DNA from: Saussurea involucrata
Taxonomy: Eukaryota; Streptophyta; Magnoliopsida; Asterales; Asteraceae
DNA: 64,000 nucleotides
Direction: 5' to 3'
Assembly (NCBI GenBank): GCA_033807775.1
Contig: CM066325.1
Location: forward strand, 14,696,301-14,760,300
The position numbers and the translations under genes were made by a program. Below, piece after piece: positions 11,768-22,674 of the stretch. The notes beneath the pieces were generated by a model, which was not told the DNA's origin, did not search any database, and saw only the letters and a program-made list of their open reading frames with translations. Each line of letters starts with the position of its first letter. Positions within the stretch are counted from its first letter, which is position 1.

Positions 11768-14700
11768 TAGTGGGTTGACACCGGGGAAACCCGTCATATT
11801 TGCAATTCGAGAAGCTTGTTCGATACTTATCAAAAGGTGAAGGAAGAGGAACCGATGTTCATGGGAAATGCTTCTACCGCGATGATTGAAGGAAAGGGGA
11901 AGGTCACGTTGAGGTTGACTTCCGGAAAGGATCTTGTGATATCTGATGTGTTGCATGTACCTTGTTTAACTAAGAATTTGATTTCTGGCCCTATTCTTAG
12001 TAAGAAAGGGTTCAAACTTGTATTTGAATCGGACAAATTTGTCATCACCAAAGGTGGTGCATATGTGGGGAAGGGTTACCTCAATGAGGGACCCTTCAAA
12101 CTCTCTGTAAATAGCACTGTAAATACTCTTGATGTTGCCATTGTAAATAATGGAAATAAGGCAGGCACTAGCATTGCTTCTGTGTATATTGTGGATCCTA
12201 CTTTCCTTTGGCATTCTAGATTAGGACATGTTAACTTTAGATCATTACATAGAATGATCAAACTTGACATGATTCCTAAATGTTCTAATGATAAAATATC
12301 TAAGTGTGAGGTTTGTGTAGAAGCTAAATACACAAATCGCCCACATAGATCGGTAGAAAAATCAAATGAAGTTCTTGGGTTAATTCATAGTGATTTGTAT
12401 GATTACAAGGCAACTCCTACAAAAGGAGGAAAGAATTATTACATTTCTTTCATTGATGATTGCAGTAAATATTGTCATGTTTATCTTATACATACTAAAG
12501 ATGAAGCCTTAAGCATGTTCAAGACTTATAAGGCTGAAGTTAAAAATCAACTTGAAAAGAAAATCAAAATTCTGAGGTCTGGCCGTGGAGGAGAATATGA
12601 ATCCAACGACTTTGCAGAAATTTGTGCAACTCATGGCATTATACATCAAACTACCGCTCCTTACACTTCTCAACAAAATGGAGTGGCCGAGCGAAAGAAT
12701 AGAACATTGAAAAATATGATGAATTCAATGTTGATTACGTCCGGAGCTCCACATCATATATGGGGTGAGGCGTGCCTTACTGCAAATATGATCCTTAACA
12801 GGATCCCCCACAAGAAAAATGACAAAACTCCATATGAACTTTGGAGAGGTAAAATACCATCCTACAAAAGGATGAAAGTGTGGGGTTGTCTTGCTAAGGT
12901 TCAAGTACCTTTACCAAAAAGAACTAAACTTGGACCCAAAACGGTTGATTGTGTATACATTGGTCCAACCCAAAATAGTGTTGCGTATAGGTTCTTAGTT
13001 CATAAATCTAATGTAGATGGCATAAGCAACAATACGATCATAGAATCTGCTGAAGCGGAATTCTTTGAGACGATCTTCCCTTATAAGGAAAAAGAGGGCA
13101 ACACCTCTAATCTAGGTAAACGACCGATTGATGATTTGCACTCTCACATGAACATTGATTCAACTAAGAGTGATCAATCGGGAACTGCTGAAACCTCTAA
13201 AGTTCAAGAAGAGGTGGAACCTAGAAGAAGCAAAAGGGGAAGAATCGCTAAAGACTTTGGACCGGACTTTATGGCTTTCAACGTTGAAGGAGAACCTATC
13301 TCCTATAAGGCCGCCATGGAATCATTCGAGGCACCTTATTGGGAAGAGGTCATCCACAGTGAAATTGATTCCATTGTGCAAAACAACACATGGAAATTGG
13401 TTGATTTGCCTCCGGGTCATAAAGTCATTGGCCACAAATGGATCTTCAAACGGAAGTTAAGCCCCGATGGCACTATAGAGAAATACAAAGCTCGACTAGT
13501 TGCCAAGGGGTACCGACAAATAGAAGGTCAAGACTTCTTCGACACCTATTCACCGGTTACTAGGATCACATCTATACGGACGTTGATTGCAATAACGGCT
13601 ATCCACAATTTGGAGATACATCAAATGGATGTGATAACCGCCTTCTTGAATGGTGAATTAGAAGAAGAGATATATATGCAACAACCGAAAGGTTTTGTTG
13701 TAAAAGGCCAAGAAAACAAAGTCTGTAAGTTGATTAAGTCTCTTTATGGACTTAAACAAGCGCCAAAGCAGTGGCATAAGAAGTTTGATAACACTATGTT
13801 AGTAAATGGTTTTTACATAAATGAATGTGATAAATGTGTTTATGTGAAACAATAAAAGAATGCTTATGTTATCATATGTCTATATGTTGATGATATGCTC
13901 ATCATGGGATTAAACTTGGATGTAATAAACCAAACCAAGAAGATGCTACACTCCGCATTTGATATGAAAGATATGGAAGTTGCTGATGTTATCCTTGGTA
14001 TAAAGATTCAAAGAAATCCAAACGGTTACATCCTTACCCAATCTCACTATGTGGAGAAGGTGTTGCGAAAGTTTGGTCACTTTGATGATAAACCGGTTGT
14101 GACTCCATTCGATCCTTCAAGCCAGTTGAAGAAGAATCAAGGAGATAATGTTGCTCAGTTGGAATACACTCAAGTTCTTGGAAGCTTGATGTATATCATG
14201 AACTGTACACGACCGGACATTGCATATAGTGTGAGTAGACTTAGTCGGTACTCACATAACCCGAGAAAAGACCATTGGTATGCACTAGTAAGGGTGCTTC
14301 GATACTTGAAATACACAATGGGTTATGGGTTACACTATACAAACTACCCTCCCGTTCTAGAAGGGTATTGTGATGCTAATTGGATTTCCAACCATTCGGA
14401 GAGTAAATCCACAAGTGGATATGTATTCACACTTGGTGGTGCAGCAATATCTTGGAAATCTTCTAAACAAAGTGTGAATACCAGATCAACTATGGAAGCT
14501 GAATTTGTCGCCTTAGACAAAGCCGCTGAAGAAGCCGAATGGCTAAAAAGCTTCCTAGAGGGTATTCCGTTGTGGCCAAAACCGGTGACTGCTATTGGTA
14601 TCCATTGTGATAGTATGGCCGCTCTCACTAGAGTGAAGAATCAGATCTACAATGGAAAGTCCCGTCACATACGAAGGCGCCACAACACTATAAAGGACTT

Positions 14701-14833
14701 GCTGAAAAATGGAATCATTTCCATTGACTACGTAAAGTCAAAGGAGAACATTATCGATCCTTTAACAAAAGGCCTAAGTAGAGAGCAAGTATCCTACACA
14801 TCGAGGGGAATGGGCTTAAAGCCAACACAATGA
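11768..14833 (+). pseudogene. copia pol remnant (protease, integrase, reverse transcriptase, RNase H)
   Basis: Starting in frame with the end of gag, the order is aspartic protease (VDTGETRH at about 11774; the usual Asp-Ser/Thr-Gly core is recognisable), GAG-pre-integrase (FLWHSRLGH at about 12206), integrase core with FIDDCSKY and the later GVAERKNRTLKNMM helix, and the RVT_2 reverse transcriptase (WIFKRKLSPDGTIEKYKARL). An in-frame TAA at 13853-13855 interrupts it shortly before the catalytic YVDD at 13883-13894. Beyond it the frame stays open through RNase H (CDSMAALT, then the C-terminal SRHIRRRHNTIKDLL) to the stop at 14831-14833. Two stops plus the gag frameshift make it non-functional in cis. 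The lineage within copia was not determined. Confidence 0.9.
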
Positions 14834-15429
14834 GTTTCCTCGACGTCAATATAACCTAGCGAAATTGGAGATCCCATGGTCTAGGTTCAATAGGCAAACT
14901 AGTCGGGGTCAACTCAAGCAACAATCAAACAAAGGTATGCCTATTCCTATGATGTCTCCTTTGTGTTTTCCGTTGATGATATAGGGATGGATATTTTATT
15001 CTTAATAATGCTGATAGTTTCTTAGTAGAATACAACGGAATATTCTTGATCGACATTACCTATGTGAGACTGACGTGGGGTCGCATCTTTGAGGATATAT
15101 ATGGCTACGTCTTCTAAAACTCTCATGAAGAAAGGATATGTTCACGACCGAAACGAACACAACGGTAAGAATTAAATTATGTATAGATATAATATGTGTG
15201 ATGCCTATTGTCTCGATTTACTACAAAAAGTGGCTAGTTCAAGACTTTAGTTCACTATCCACGAAGTAGATCCGATAGGCATTCACTAGGAAAGGTTCAA
15301 GTCCAAAAGAAATCGTTTTCCGATGCATATTATAACTAGTTTGGTGATAGAAACATAAGTTCCATAATATTGCTTATTTTCTATTCAAACGTGGGGTATT
15401 ATTTAGGTTTGAATAGAAATGTGGGGTAT
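14834..15429 (+). other. Untranslated 3' internal region of the copia element
   Basis: There is no ORF. The stretch ends AATGTGGGGTAT immediately before the 3' LTR, a weak purine-rich candidate for the polypurine tract. A similar CGTGGGGTATT word occurs about 30 bases earlier. Confidence 0.5.
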
Positions 15430-15592
15430 TGTTGGAACTTAGTTAAGAGGTGAGAAAAACTTGTCCCACATAGGAGCCAAGGCAAAGTCTTTTAACGTAT
15501 CTCCGCGCGGGTATACTTACGCCGCTAACCGCACGGGTATACCCGCACCGCTAACCGCGCAGGTATACCCGCACCGTTAACCGTGCGTTCCC
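15430..15592 (+). repeat. Truncated 3' LTR of the copia element
   Basis: The first 75 or so bases are nearly identical to the 5' LTR. After that come three imperfect copies of a unit of about 30 bases around CGGGTATACCCGCACCGCTA, where the 5' LTR has one. Similarity then ends. The local expansion followed by truncation points to a rearrangement or a replacing insertion. Confidence 0.75.
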
Positions 15593-17274
15593 CTCTTACC
15601 CCCTTAAACAAACTTGAACAAGCTCTATTGTACCAATATGCCCCTGACCTAATACAATACGGGTTATTCTAACCCCCCCTGCAAGTTTGTATACCCCCCT
15701 CTCCTCACATCCCTTATTTTTTTAATTTTTGATTTTATAGTTACACTTTACACCCTTAAACTTATTTATTTAATTTACTTTATACCTTTTAGTTTTCTAT
15801 TTATCATTTTACACTTTCATTATATTAACACATATAATCGTATATTAACTAAAATACGTTAAAAAATACATTTTAGTTTTAACAAGTTACACCATTATAA
15901 TCGTCTCGTCGATACCTTCGAAATGAGTCCAATATTGAATATTTTTTTGATTTAATTATATTATTATATGTCACACGTTTACGTTATTTTTTGATTTAAT
16001 TATATTATTATTCGTAGATACCTTCTTATTTTTTGATTTAATTATATTATTTCAAAATGAGCCCAATATTAACTAAAATACGTTAAAAAAAATACTTTGT
16101 ATTCCAACAAATTCCAACTCTGATTATTCATTTAAATCAATATATCCACGAGTACAAGTACGCTCTATATATTCTTCATACAAATCTAATCTACGCTTGT
16201 AAATGAGCCCAATATTGAATATTTTTTGATTTAATTATTTAATTATATGTCATATATACTAGTATACTACATAAAAATATTTTTTATATTTACAATTCAT
16301 ACCCTTATAGTTAATTATTTAATTTATGGTACATCTCTTACTTTTTCAATTTTCGTTTTACACTCTGAATAAGATACGCTTAAAAATACATTTTGATCTT
16401 CAATCAAATAAATTTAAAATACATTTAAAAATAAACTTCGAAATGCATTAAAAAATAAATTTGTAAATAAAAAATATAGTCAGTTCCGCGCCGGGCCTTG
16501 TGATGAAAATCGTAACTAGTTAAGAATCGTCGCATCATAACCGGTCCCGTATCAAGTCGGTCAGTCTCGATTCCAAGTATGTCTCGGGTTAGGCTGGACC
16601 TATTTAGCCATTTCTAGGCCCTAAACGCTATAAACCATAGTGTTATGTGTAAGGCGTGCATAACCCGAATAGTCCAAAATCTGAACCCGAATTCCAACCG
16701 AAAATAATGTGTTTGTGCAAAACCAGAATATCCTGAAATCCGAAAATCGAAACGCGACTTTTTGTGGGATACTTAGGTTCGGGTTGGGTTTGATCTTTGA
16801 CTACCCGACCCGTTCGAAAACCCGAAATAATATAAATATTTTTTTTAAATATTATATAAACATAATTATTTATGTAATTATCTTTTGAAAATCGTAAATT
16901 ATAGTCCATCAAAATGTTTTCTAATTTCTAAACTTACTATAGATTTCATCAATATTTTAGTTGATTGAATTCGTCCTCAAAATTGATTGAATTTATATAT
17001 ACTTTTTGCATTATCATAATATCCGAACCCAACAGATACTAACCCAAAATCCGACTAATCTGAACCCGAAGTAATTCGAAAACCTAAACTTAAAATTCGA
17101 GCCAATAACTTTACTTTATTTCAAATCAATAACTTTACTTTATTTTAAATCAAATTATTAAACGAATGACGTTCGATATATATATATATGTATATATATC
17201 GAATTCCTTAACGTATTTTAACGTAATTATGTATGTTAATGTGATATGTTAAAACGTATTTTTAAACATATCTA
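15593..17274. repeat. AT-rich Helitron-like repeat mosaic
   Basis: No gene. The words TTTACACCCTTA, ATATAATCGTATATTA, CCTTCGAAATGAG and AATATTGAATATTTTTTGAT recur here, at 17450-17700, 22840-23060, and in inverted orientation at 24610-24880. The segment is therefore made of copies of one non-autonomous family. The short frame at 16643-16912 has no domain. An AT hairpin, CGATATATATATATATG with its complement, lies at about 17175-17205. Confidence 0.5.
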
Positions 17275-17747
17275 TCTATACATATAATAAATAAGTAACT
17301 AGCATTGCCACGTGTCGTCTTCTTGTGAGCCGACTTCAGTATTTTTCCGCCTAAACATGTATCTGGACGCAGTTTACATTATAAGTTCAATTAGCACACT
17401 CACATTCACTCCTCCTTAATTCTCTCCTTAATTCATTTTTTTAATTTATAAGTTACATTTACTACCCTTATGATTAGGTATGTAGTTTACTTTTAATCCC
17501 TTACTTTTTTTTTATTTTTCATTTTAGACTCTTATCATATTAACATAAATAATGTATATGAACTAAAATGCATTAAAAAACATTTCTATTTTTTACAAAT
17601 TATACTATTGTAATCATTTCGTCAATACCTTCGAAATGAGCCTAATATTGAATATTTTTGGATTTAATTATATTATTAAATATCATAAATATATACGAAT
17701 TAATGTGTCGTGATTAGTATGTGATTGTTGAAATTAGTATAAGATTT

Positions 17748-18958
17748 TGTTGGACAACCTAGGGGGGGGTAAGGTTGTATTTAAAATCTTTTACTTTCAA
17801 AAATTCTTTTACAAATAAATACAGTACTGAAACAGTATAAATAAATCAGAGTATAAACAAATAAATATACAACAATTATATAAACAGATATAATTTAAAT
17901 GCACAGAGATTATATAAATAAATATAAATGCAAAGCAGTTTATATAAATAAATATAATATAGCACAGCGGAATAAATAAAGAGATAAGGGATAGAGATAC
18001 TTGACACAGAGATTTACTGATTTACCACCAACTGTGATAAACCAGCAGCCGAGACACTTCCCGACACGATCCAATAAATGTATTCTTTACGGTAGAATAC
18101 AAACCAAGTACAAAGGTAACGTAATTGATTCTCAAGCTTCTGCTATGAGATGTACAGGATCACACACCCGTTATTCAAATGCTTACAAGAGGAGTATAAC
18201 TCACAATGGGTAATCACTCTTGTATAATATCTCACACTTGGATATTTTATAAAAAAATGTTTTATAAAATATATATATATAAATAGATGAGAGAGCTGAG
18301 AGGTGCTGTTTGCTTGTTACTGTTGTGTTGTCTTAGGTCTTCATTACCAACAGCTTCTTTATATATCAGCATCTCCAACGGCATTGTGCATCCGCGGTAT
18401 ACCGCCAAATGCATGCGGTATACCGCCGTCAGAAAAGTGTGCTGACACACCAACGGCTACATGCAAAGTTGACAGGAAAAAGTACCCGCGGTATACCGGC
18501 TGTACCGCCGCGGTATACCGCAGTCAGGAAAAGGTAACTTCAACCAATCAGAGATGCACACGGCCTGCCGCGGTATACCGGCTGAACACCGCGGTATACC
18601 GCCCAACTGTACCCGCGGTATACCGGGTATTCTCCACGGTATACCGCCGTCAGGAAAAGTCAGCTTCCAGGACAGCACCCAAATCTTGCTGGATCTTCTC
18701 AAAACCTTATTAAAATTAATTGTTGGGTTTTTAGAAATATCCAAGTGGTATATTATTTTAGGGTGTTTATCATTATTAGTTATAAACAATAATGACGACG
18801 TAAACACTTCCGTCTTGAACCCTTCAGATTAAATCTTCGTGTTCTTCAACAACTGCACACTTGGATTAAATTGTTAGATAAACAATAATGCGTTGTGTTT
18901 GTAATCATCAAAATAAATATATATAAATATATAGAGATGTGGTACACTTGCACCAACA
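17748..18958 (-). repeat. 3' LTR of TR-GAG copy 1
   Basis: In plus orientation it runs TGTTGGACAACC to CTTGCACCAACA. It contains eight GGTATACC-centred palindromes between about 18390 and 18650, and a run of 8 G after CCTA. Open frames on both strands here are by-products of the palindrome array and are not genes. Confidence 0.92.
18390..18652. repeat. Array of eight GCGGTATACCGC-type palindromes in the LTR
   Basis: The core GGTATACC occurs eight times, mostly extended to CGCGGTATACCG(C), with irregular spacing of about 18-70 bases. The same array occurs in the partner LTR (about 21630-21890) and in both LTRs of the plus-strand copy (about 39774-40030 and 42989-43245). Clustered palindromes in LTRs are a known Sirevirus trait. 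A protein-binding or silencing role is inference. Confidence 0.85.
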
Positions 18959-19314
18959 ATCTCCCCCTTTTTGATGATGACAAACACAACCGCTAAGCAA
19001 GAGCATATGCGGTTTCTCTCCCCCGTTTGTCGAAACAAAAAGGGTCAAGAAAGACGGTATGCTTCCCCTCGAGAGATGCTCCCCCTCAAAATATGCATAT
19101 AATTGAGAGAGCATAAACTCATGGGTAAAAGAGCTAAAACGCTCCCCCTCAAATTAATAACGATATCAATTTGATTTTATAAAATTTGAGGGATAAAATA
19201 AAATGCAAAAAAAGGCAATAGAGACAAAGATATACAAACCAATACGAAACACTTGCACCAAAACGGATCTTAAGGCTTCAATATTCGGTTAATTTTATGT
19301 GATAAAAAAAATCA
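18959..19314 (-). promoter_or_regulatory. Multiple polypurine tracts next to the 3' LTR of copy 1
   Basis: Read on the minus strand, AAAAAGGGGGAGATTG abuts the LTR. Three further GGGGGAG motifs lie at about 19018-19024, 19079-19086 and 19141-19149, two of them as GAGGGGGAGC. The nearest one would prime plus-strand DNA synthesis. Repetition of the tract upstream of the 3' LTR has been described for Sireviruses. Confidence 0.75.
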
Positions 19315-19600
19315 CCACGTATTATGACCTCGTCAGGTAACCACGTATTATAACCTCGGCAGGTAACCACGTATTATAACCTCGGCAGGTAACCACGTAT
19401 TATAACCTCGGCAGGTAACCACGTATTATAACCTCGGCAGGTAACCACGTATTATAACCTCGGCAGGTAACCACGTATTATAACCTCGGCAGGTAACCAC
19501 GTATTATAACCTCGGCAGGTAACCACGTATTATAACCTCGGCAGGTAACCACGTATTATAACCTCGGCAGGTAATCACGTATTATATCCTCGCCAGGAAA
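19315..19600. repeat. 26-bp tandem array, 11 copies
   Basis: Eleven units start at 19315 and recur every 26 bases, with core TTATAACCTCGGCAGGTAA. The nine central units are identical; the first and last are diverged. The array lies between the gag stop and the polypurine tracts. The plus-strand copy of the element has eight units at the same place. Confidence 0.95.
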
Positions 19601-19744
19601 TCACCTACAAAAGGCAAAGAAAATATTTCGTGGTACCCTTTTCTTATGGGTCCTTTTAACAGTTAGTATAAAACATAAACTGCAAAAAAAATATGTTGTC
19701 GACATAAAACAAACACGACAAACATACAAAGCCATATAAATGGT

Positions 19745-20923
19745 TTAAAACCACAAACGCATCCCACCGGGATTATCAACATTAAACATTCCTTTCGGAA
19801 TCCATTTTCTAACCATTTTTATTTTACGATCGTATTCATCATAGACGTAAAAAGAAGTATGCGGATTAACATTTTTCTTAGGATTCGCAAACTTATTATT
19901 ATACATAAACGCATGTGATTTTCTCGACATATAATTCACATAATTCATTTTAGGAACATACGGAGGTTTTTGCGTTTTATTTTTAACAACAAATTTAGGT
20001 TTTTCAAAAACCTTTTTAATTGGTATACAATCACATTTTTCAATACACGTATTTGAACCAATGCCTTTTCGGCAATTTATACGATTAGGCATATTTAGCA
20101 TTTTAAGCACTTTATCATTGCTATTTTGAAATGCATTAGCTAACAGATTATCTTTTTCATATAAATCGCATTTTGTACATAAAATATTTTCACATGTTCT
20201 TTTCTCTAAACATGCAATTTTATCATTTAAGACAATGCAAGATTTGCAAACAAAATTTTCGCATGCTTTCTTTTCTAAAGTGACAACTTTATCATTTAAC
20301 TCATTTTTGATTTTATTATCACATGCAATGATTTGTTTACTATTATTCAACTCAATTTGACATAATAATAATTCTTCTTTTAATTTAGCATTCTCATTTT
20401 TATAACTATTTACGAGAACAATCAATTTTTGAAAAGAGACATTTGACATATCAATATCATCATCGTTATCACTACAACTAGAATAACTTGAGTATGAAGT
20501 ACATACCTCTTTCTCGCAGTCGACGATGAGACACGTTTCTTCATTTCTTTGATCTCGGGTTTCGTCTCTCTTTTCTTTTGAGTTTCCACCATAGGTGATG
20601 TTCAAGTTCTCCCAAATATCACGAGCAGTTTCAAAGAGATAAACACGCTCAATATCATCGTTAGTAAGAACCGAAAAGAGAAAATTTTTGGCTTCATAAT
20701 TTAAACAATAATTAGCCTCATCTTCGTCGGACCATTCCGAGCTAGGTTTTTCAACAACTTTGTTGTTTTGAAATTTTGTGGGTTTGAAATTTCCTTTAAT
20801 AATAATATCCCAAATTTTTTGATTTATCCCACGAACACAACGTTCAAAAGAATTTGCCCAAAGATCAAAATTTTCGAAATCAATAAGAAGAGATTTAGAA
20901 AACCAAGCATTTTGTTGAGCCAT
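19745..20923 (-). CDS. Gag-like protein of TR-GAG copy 1
   Basis: 392 residues from the ATG at 20923. This start is preferred over the upstream in-frame ATG, which lies inside the LTR, before the primer site. Residues about 1-125 form the UBN2-type copia Gag domain (WFSKSLLIDFENFDLWANSF; later FETARDIWENLNITYGG). An acidic Ser-rich linker (SYSSYSSCSDNDDD), a coiled-coil region rich in Asn/Lys/Glu, and two Cys-rich heptad segments (CENFVCKSC, CENILCTKC) follow. The C-terminus is basic and ends NPGGMRLWF. No canonical CCHC knuckle is present. The frame closes about where a protease would begin in a complete copia polyprotein. It probably forms particles for, or packages, its own RNA; function is inferred from family. 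Confidence 0.88.
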   Translation of the reverse strand: MAQQNAWFSKSLLIDFENFDLWANSFERCVRGINQKIWDIIIKGNFKPTKFQNNKVVEKPSSEWSDEDEANYCLNYEAKNFLFSVLTNDDIERVYLFETARDIWENLNITYGGNSKEKRDETRDQRNEETCLIVDCEKEVCTSYSSYSSCSDNDDDIDMSNVSFQKLIVLVNSYKNENAKLKEELLLCQIELNNSKQIIACDNKIKNELNDKVVTLEKKACENFVCKSCIVLNDKIACLEKRTCENILCTKCDLYEKDNLLANAFQNSNDKVLKMLNMPNRINCRKGIGSNTCIEKCDCIPIKKVFEKPKFVVKNKTQKPPYVPKMNYVNYMSRKSHAFMYNNKFANPKKNVNPHTSFYVYDEYDRKIKMVRKWIPKGMFNVDNPGGMRLWF

Positions 20924-20971
20924 AACAAAAACGGATTTTAAAAAATTAAATAGACGATTTTTGAAAGCCCT

Positions 20972-20983
20972 GCTCTGATACCA
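20972..20983 (-). other. Primer-binding site, tRNA-iMet type, copy 1
   Basis: The minus strand reads TGGTATCAGAGC two bases after the inner end of the 5' LTR at 20986. This is complementary to the 3' end of plant initiator methionine tRNA and fixes the element's orientation. Confidence 0.95.
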
Positions 20984-20985
20984 AA

Positions 20986-22198
20986 TGTTGGACAACCTAG
21001 GGGGGGGGGTAAGGTTGTATTTAAAATCTTTTACTTTCAAAAATTCTTTTACAAATAAATACAGTACTGAAACAGTATAAATAAATCAGAGTATAAACAA
21101 ATAAATATACAACAATTATATAAACAGATATAATTTAAATGCACAGAGATTATATAAATAAATATAAATGCAAAGCAGTTTATATAAATAAATATAATAT
21201 AGCACAGCGGAATAAATAAAGAGATAAGGGATAGAGATACTTGACACAGAGATTTACTGATTTACCACCAACTGTGATAAACCAGCAGCCGAGACACTTC
21301 CCGACACGATCCAATAAATGTATTCTTTACGGTAGAATACAAACCAAGTACAAAGGTAACGTAATTGATTCTCAAGCTTCTGCTATGAGATGTACAGGAT
21401 CACACACCCGTTATTCAAATGCTTACAAGAGGAGTATAACTCACAATGGGTAATCACTCTTGTATAATATCTCACACTTGGATATTTTATAAAAAAATGT
21501 TTTATAAAATATATATATATAAATAGATGAGAGAGCTGAGAGGTGCTGTTTGCTTGTTACTGTTGTGTTGTCTTAGGTCTTCATTACCAACAGCTTCTTT
21601 ATATATCAGCATCTCCAACGGCATTGTGCATCCGCGGTATACCGCCAAATGCATGCGGTATACCGCCGTCAGAAAAGTGTGCTGACACACCAACGGCTAC
21701 ATGCAAAGTTGACAGGAAAAAGTACCCGCGGTATACCGGCTGTACCGCCGCGGTATACCGCAGTCAGGAAAAGGTAACTTCAACCAATCAGAGATGCACA
21801 CGGCCTGCCGCGGTATACCGGCTGAACACCGCGGTATACCGCCCAACTGTACCCGCGGTATACCGGGTATTCTCCACGGTATACCGCCGTCAGGAAAAGT
21901 CAGCTTCCAGGACAGCACCCAAATCTTGCTGGATCTTCTCAAAACCTTATTAAAATTAATTGTTGGGTTTTTAGAAATATCCAAGTGGTATATTATTTTA
22001 GGGTGTTTATCATTATTAGTTATAAACAATAATGACGACGTAAACACTTCCGTCTTGAACCCTTCAGATTAAATCTTCGTGTTCTTCAACAACTGCACAC
22101 TTGGATTAAATTGTTAGATAAACAATAATGCGTTGTGTTTGTAATCATCAAAATAAATATATATAAATATATAGAGATGTGGTACACTTGCACCAACA
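20986..22198 (-). repeat. 5' LTR of TR-GAG copy 1
   Basis: Identical by eye to 17748-18958 except that the G run after CCTA has 10 instead of 8 bases. Confidence 0.92.
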
Positions 22199-22674
22199 GA
22201 TTTGATACAAATAATCACTAAATTGTCGTAATTTTCTTTTTGTAATTTCATATCAATTTTTACTTCAAAGTCGAATTCTTTCGACGAATTACAATTCTAT
22301 CAAATTTCATTCTGTCAACGAAACACCCTTAGAATTATCATAAGAGATTTAATTACTTGAAAAAAAATATCATTTATCAACTGACTTTTGGATTATGAGT
22401 TCGAACCTTTTTCAAAAATATAAATATGCAAATATTTTAGTATAGTATATTTAATTATTTATACTTTCTTAATCATGATTATATTATTTCCTCTAATTTT
22501 AATTGAACTACATAATATCAGTTATCAACATATGGTTAGTTAATGATATTTTCAAAGTCAAATTGTTATGCTCCCGTCAATTCACTTTAAATTAATCTGT
22601 CATAATAGTTGATAAGTTTTCTGGCATGATTTAATTTTTTAAATTACCCCGTGTAATACACGGTTCAAACCTAG

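Larger units (their letters stand above)
10224..15592 (+). mobile_element. Ty1/copia LTR retrotransposon, decayed
   Basis: The left LTR starts TGTTGGAACTTAG and the same text restarts at 15430. Between them lie gag and pol in the copia order (protease, integrase, reverse transcriptase, RNase H), all in plus orientation. The right LTR is truncated: after about 150 bases it degenerates into a tandem of short TAACCGC and GGTATACCC words and then loses similarity near 15592, so the right boundary and a TSD cannot be defined. Coding regions carry a frameshift and two in-frame stops, so this copy cannot make a full polyprotein. Confidence 0.9.
17748..22198 (-). mobile_element. Gag-only LTR retrotransposon (TR-GAG type), copy 1
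   Basis: Two LTRs of 1211 and 1213 bases (17748-18958 and 20986-22198) flank a 2-kb interior, and the whole is bracketed by the 5-bp TSD GATTT (17743-17747 and 22199-22203). On the minus strand the order is LTR, Met-tRNA primer site, gag ORF, 26-bp tandem array, repeated polypurine tracts, LTR. No protease, integrase or reverse transcriptase is present, so mobilisation must be in trans. By eye the LTRs differ only in the length of one G run, so the insertion is very young. The layout matches the TR-GAG class of non-autonomous elements, and the repeated polypurine tract and LTR palindromes resemble Sirevirus copia elements. Confidence 0.92.
17275..22674 (+). mobile_element. Non-autonomous Helitron-like element, split by an LTR insertion
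   Basis: The proposed 5' end is TCTATACATATAATAAATAA at 17275, after an A. The proposed 3' end is a short hairpin CCGTGTAATACACGG at about 22650-22664, then TTCAAACCTAG ending at 22674, followed by T. TC...CTRR ends, a subterminal hairpin and insertion between A and T are the Helitron signature. Removing the LTR element 17748-22198 and one copy of its TSD leaves roughly 940 bases without any ORF, so the element would need a helicase supplied elsewhere. Confidence 0.6.

Noticed and set aside
18303..18832. Open frames with repeated RGIP/GIPP/AVYR words on both strands (also at 21543-22072, 39589-40122 and 42804-43337)
   Set aside because: They are translations of the GGTATACC palindrome array inside LTRs, occur on both strands, and recur at all four LTRs; no domain.
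19315..19600. CRISPR-like regular repeat array
   Set aside because: Units are head-to-tail 26-mers without spacers, inside a plant LTR element; this is a minisatellite.
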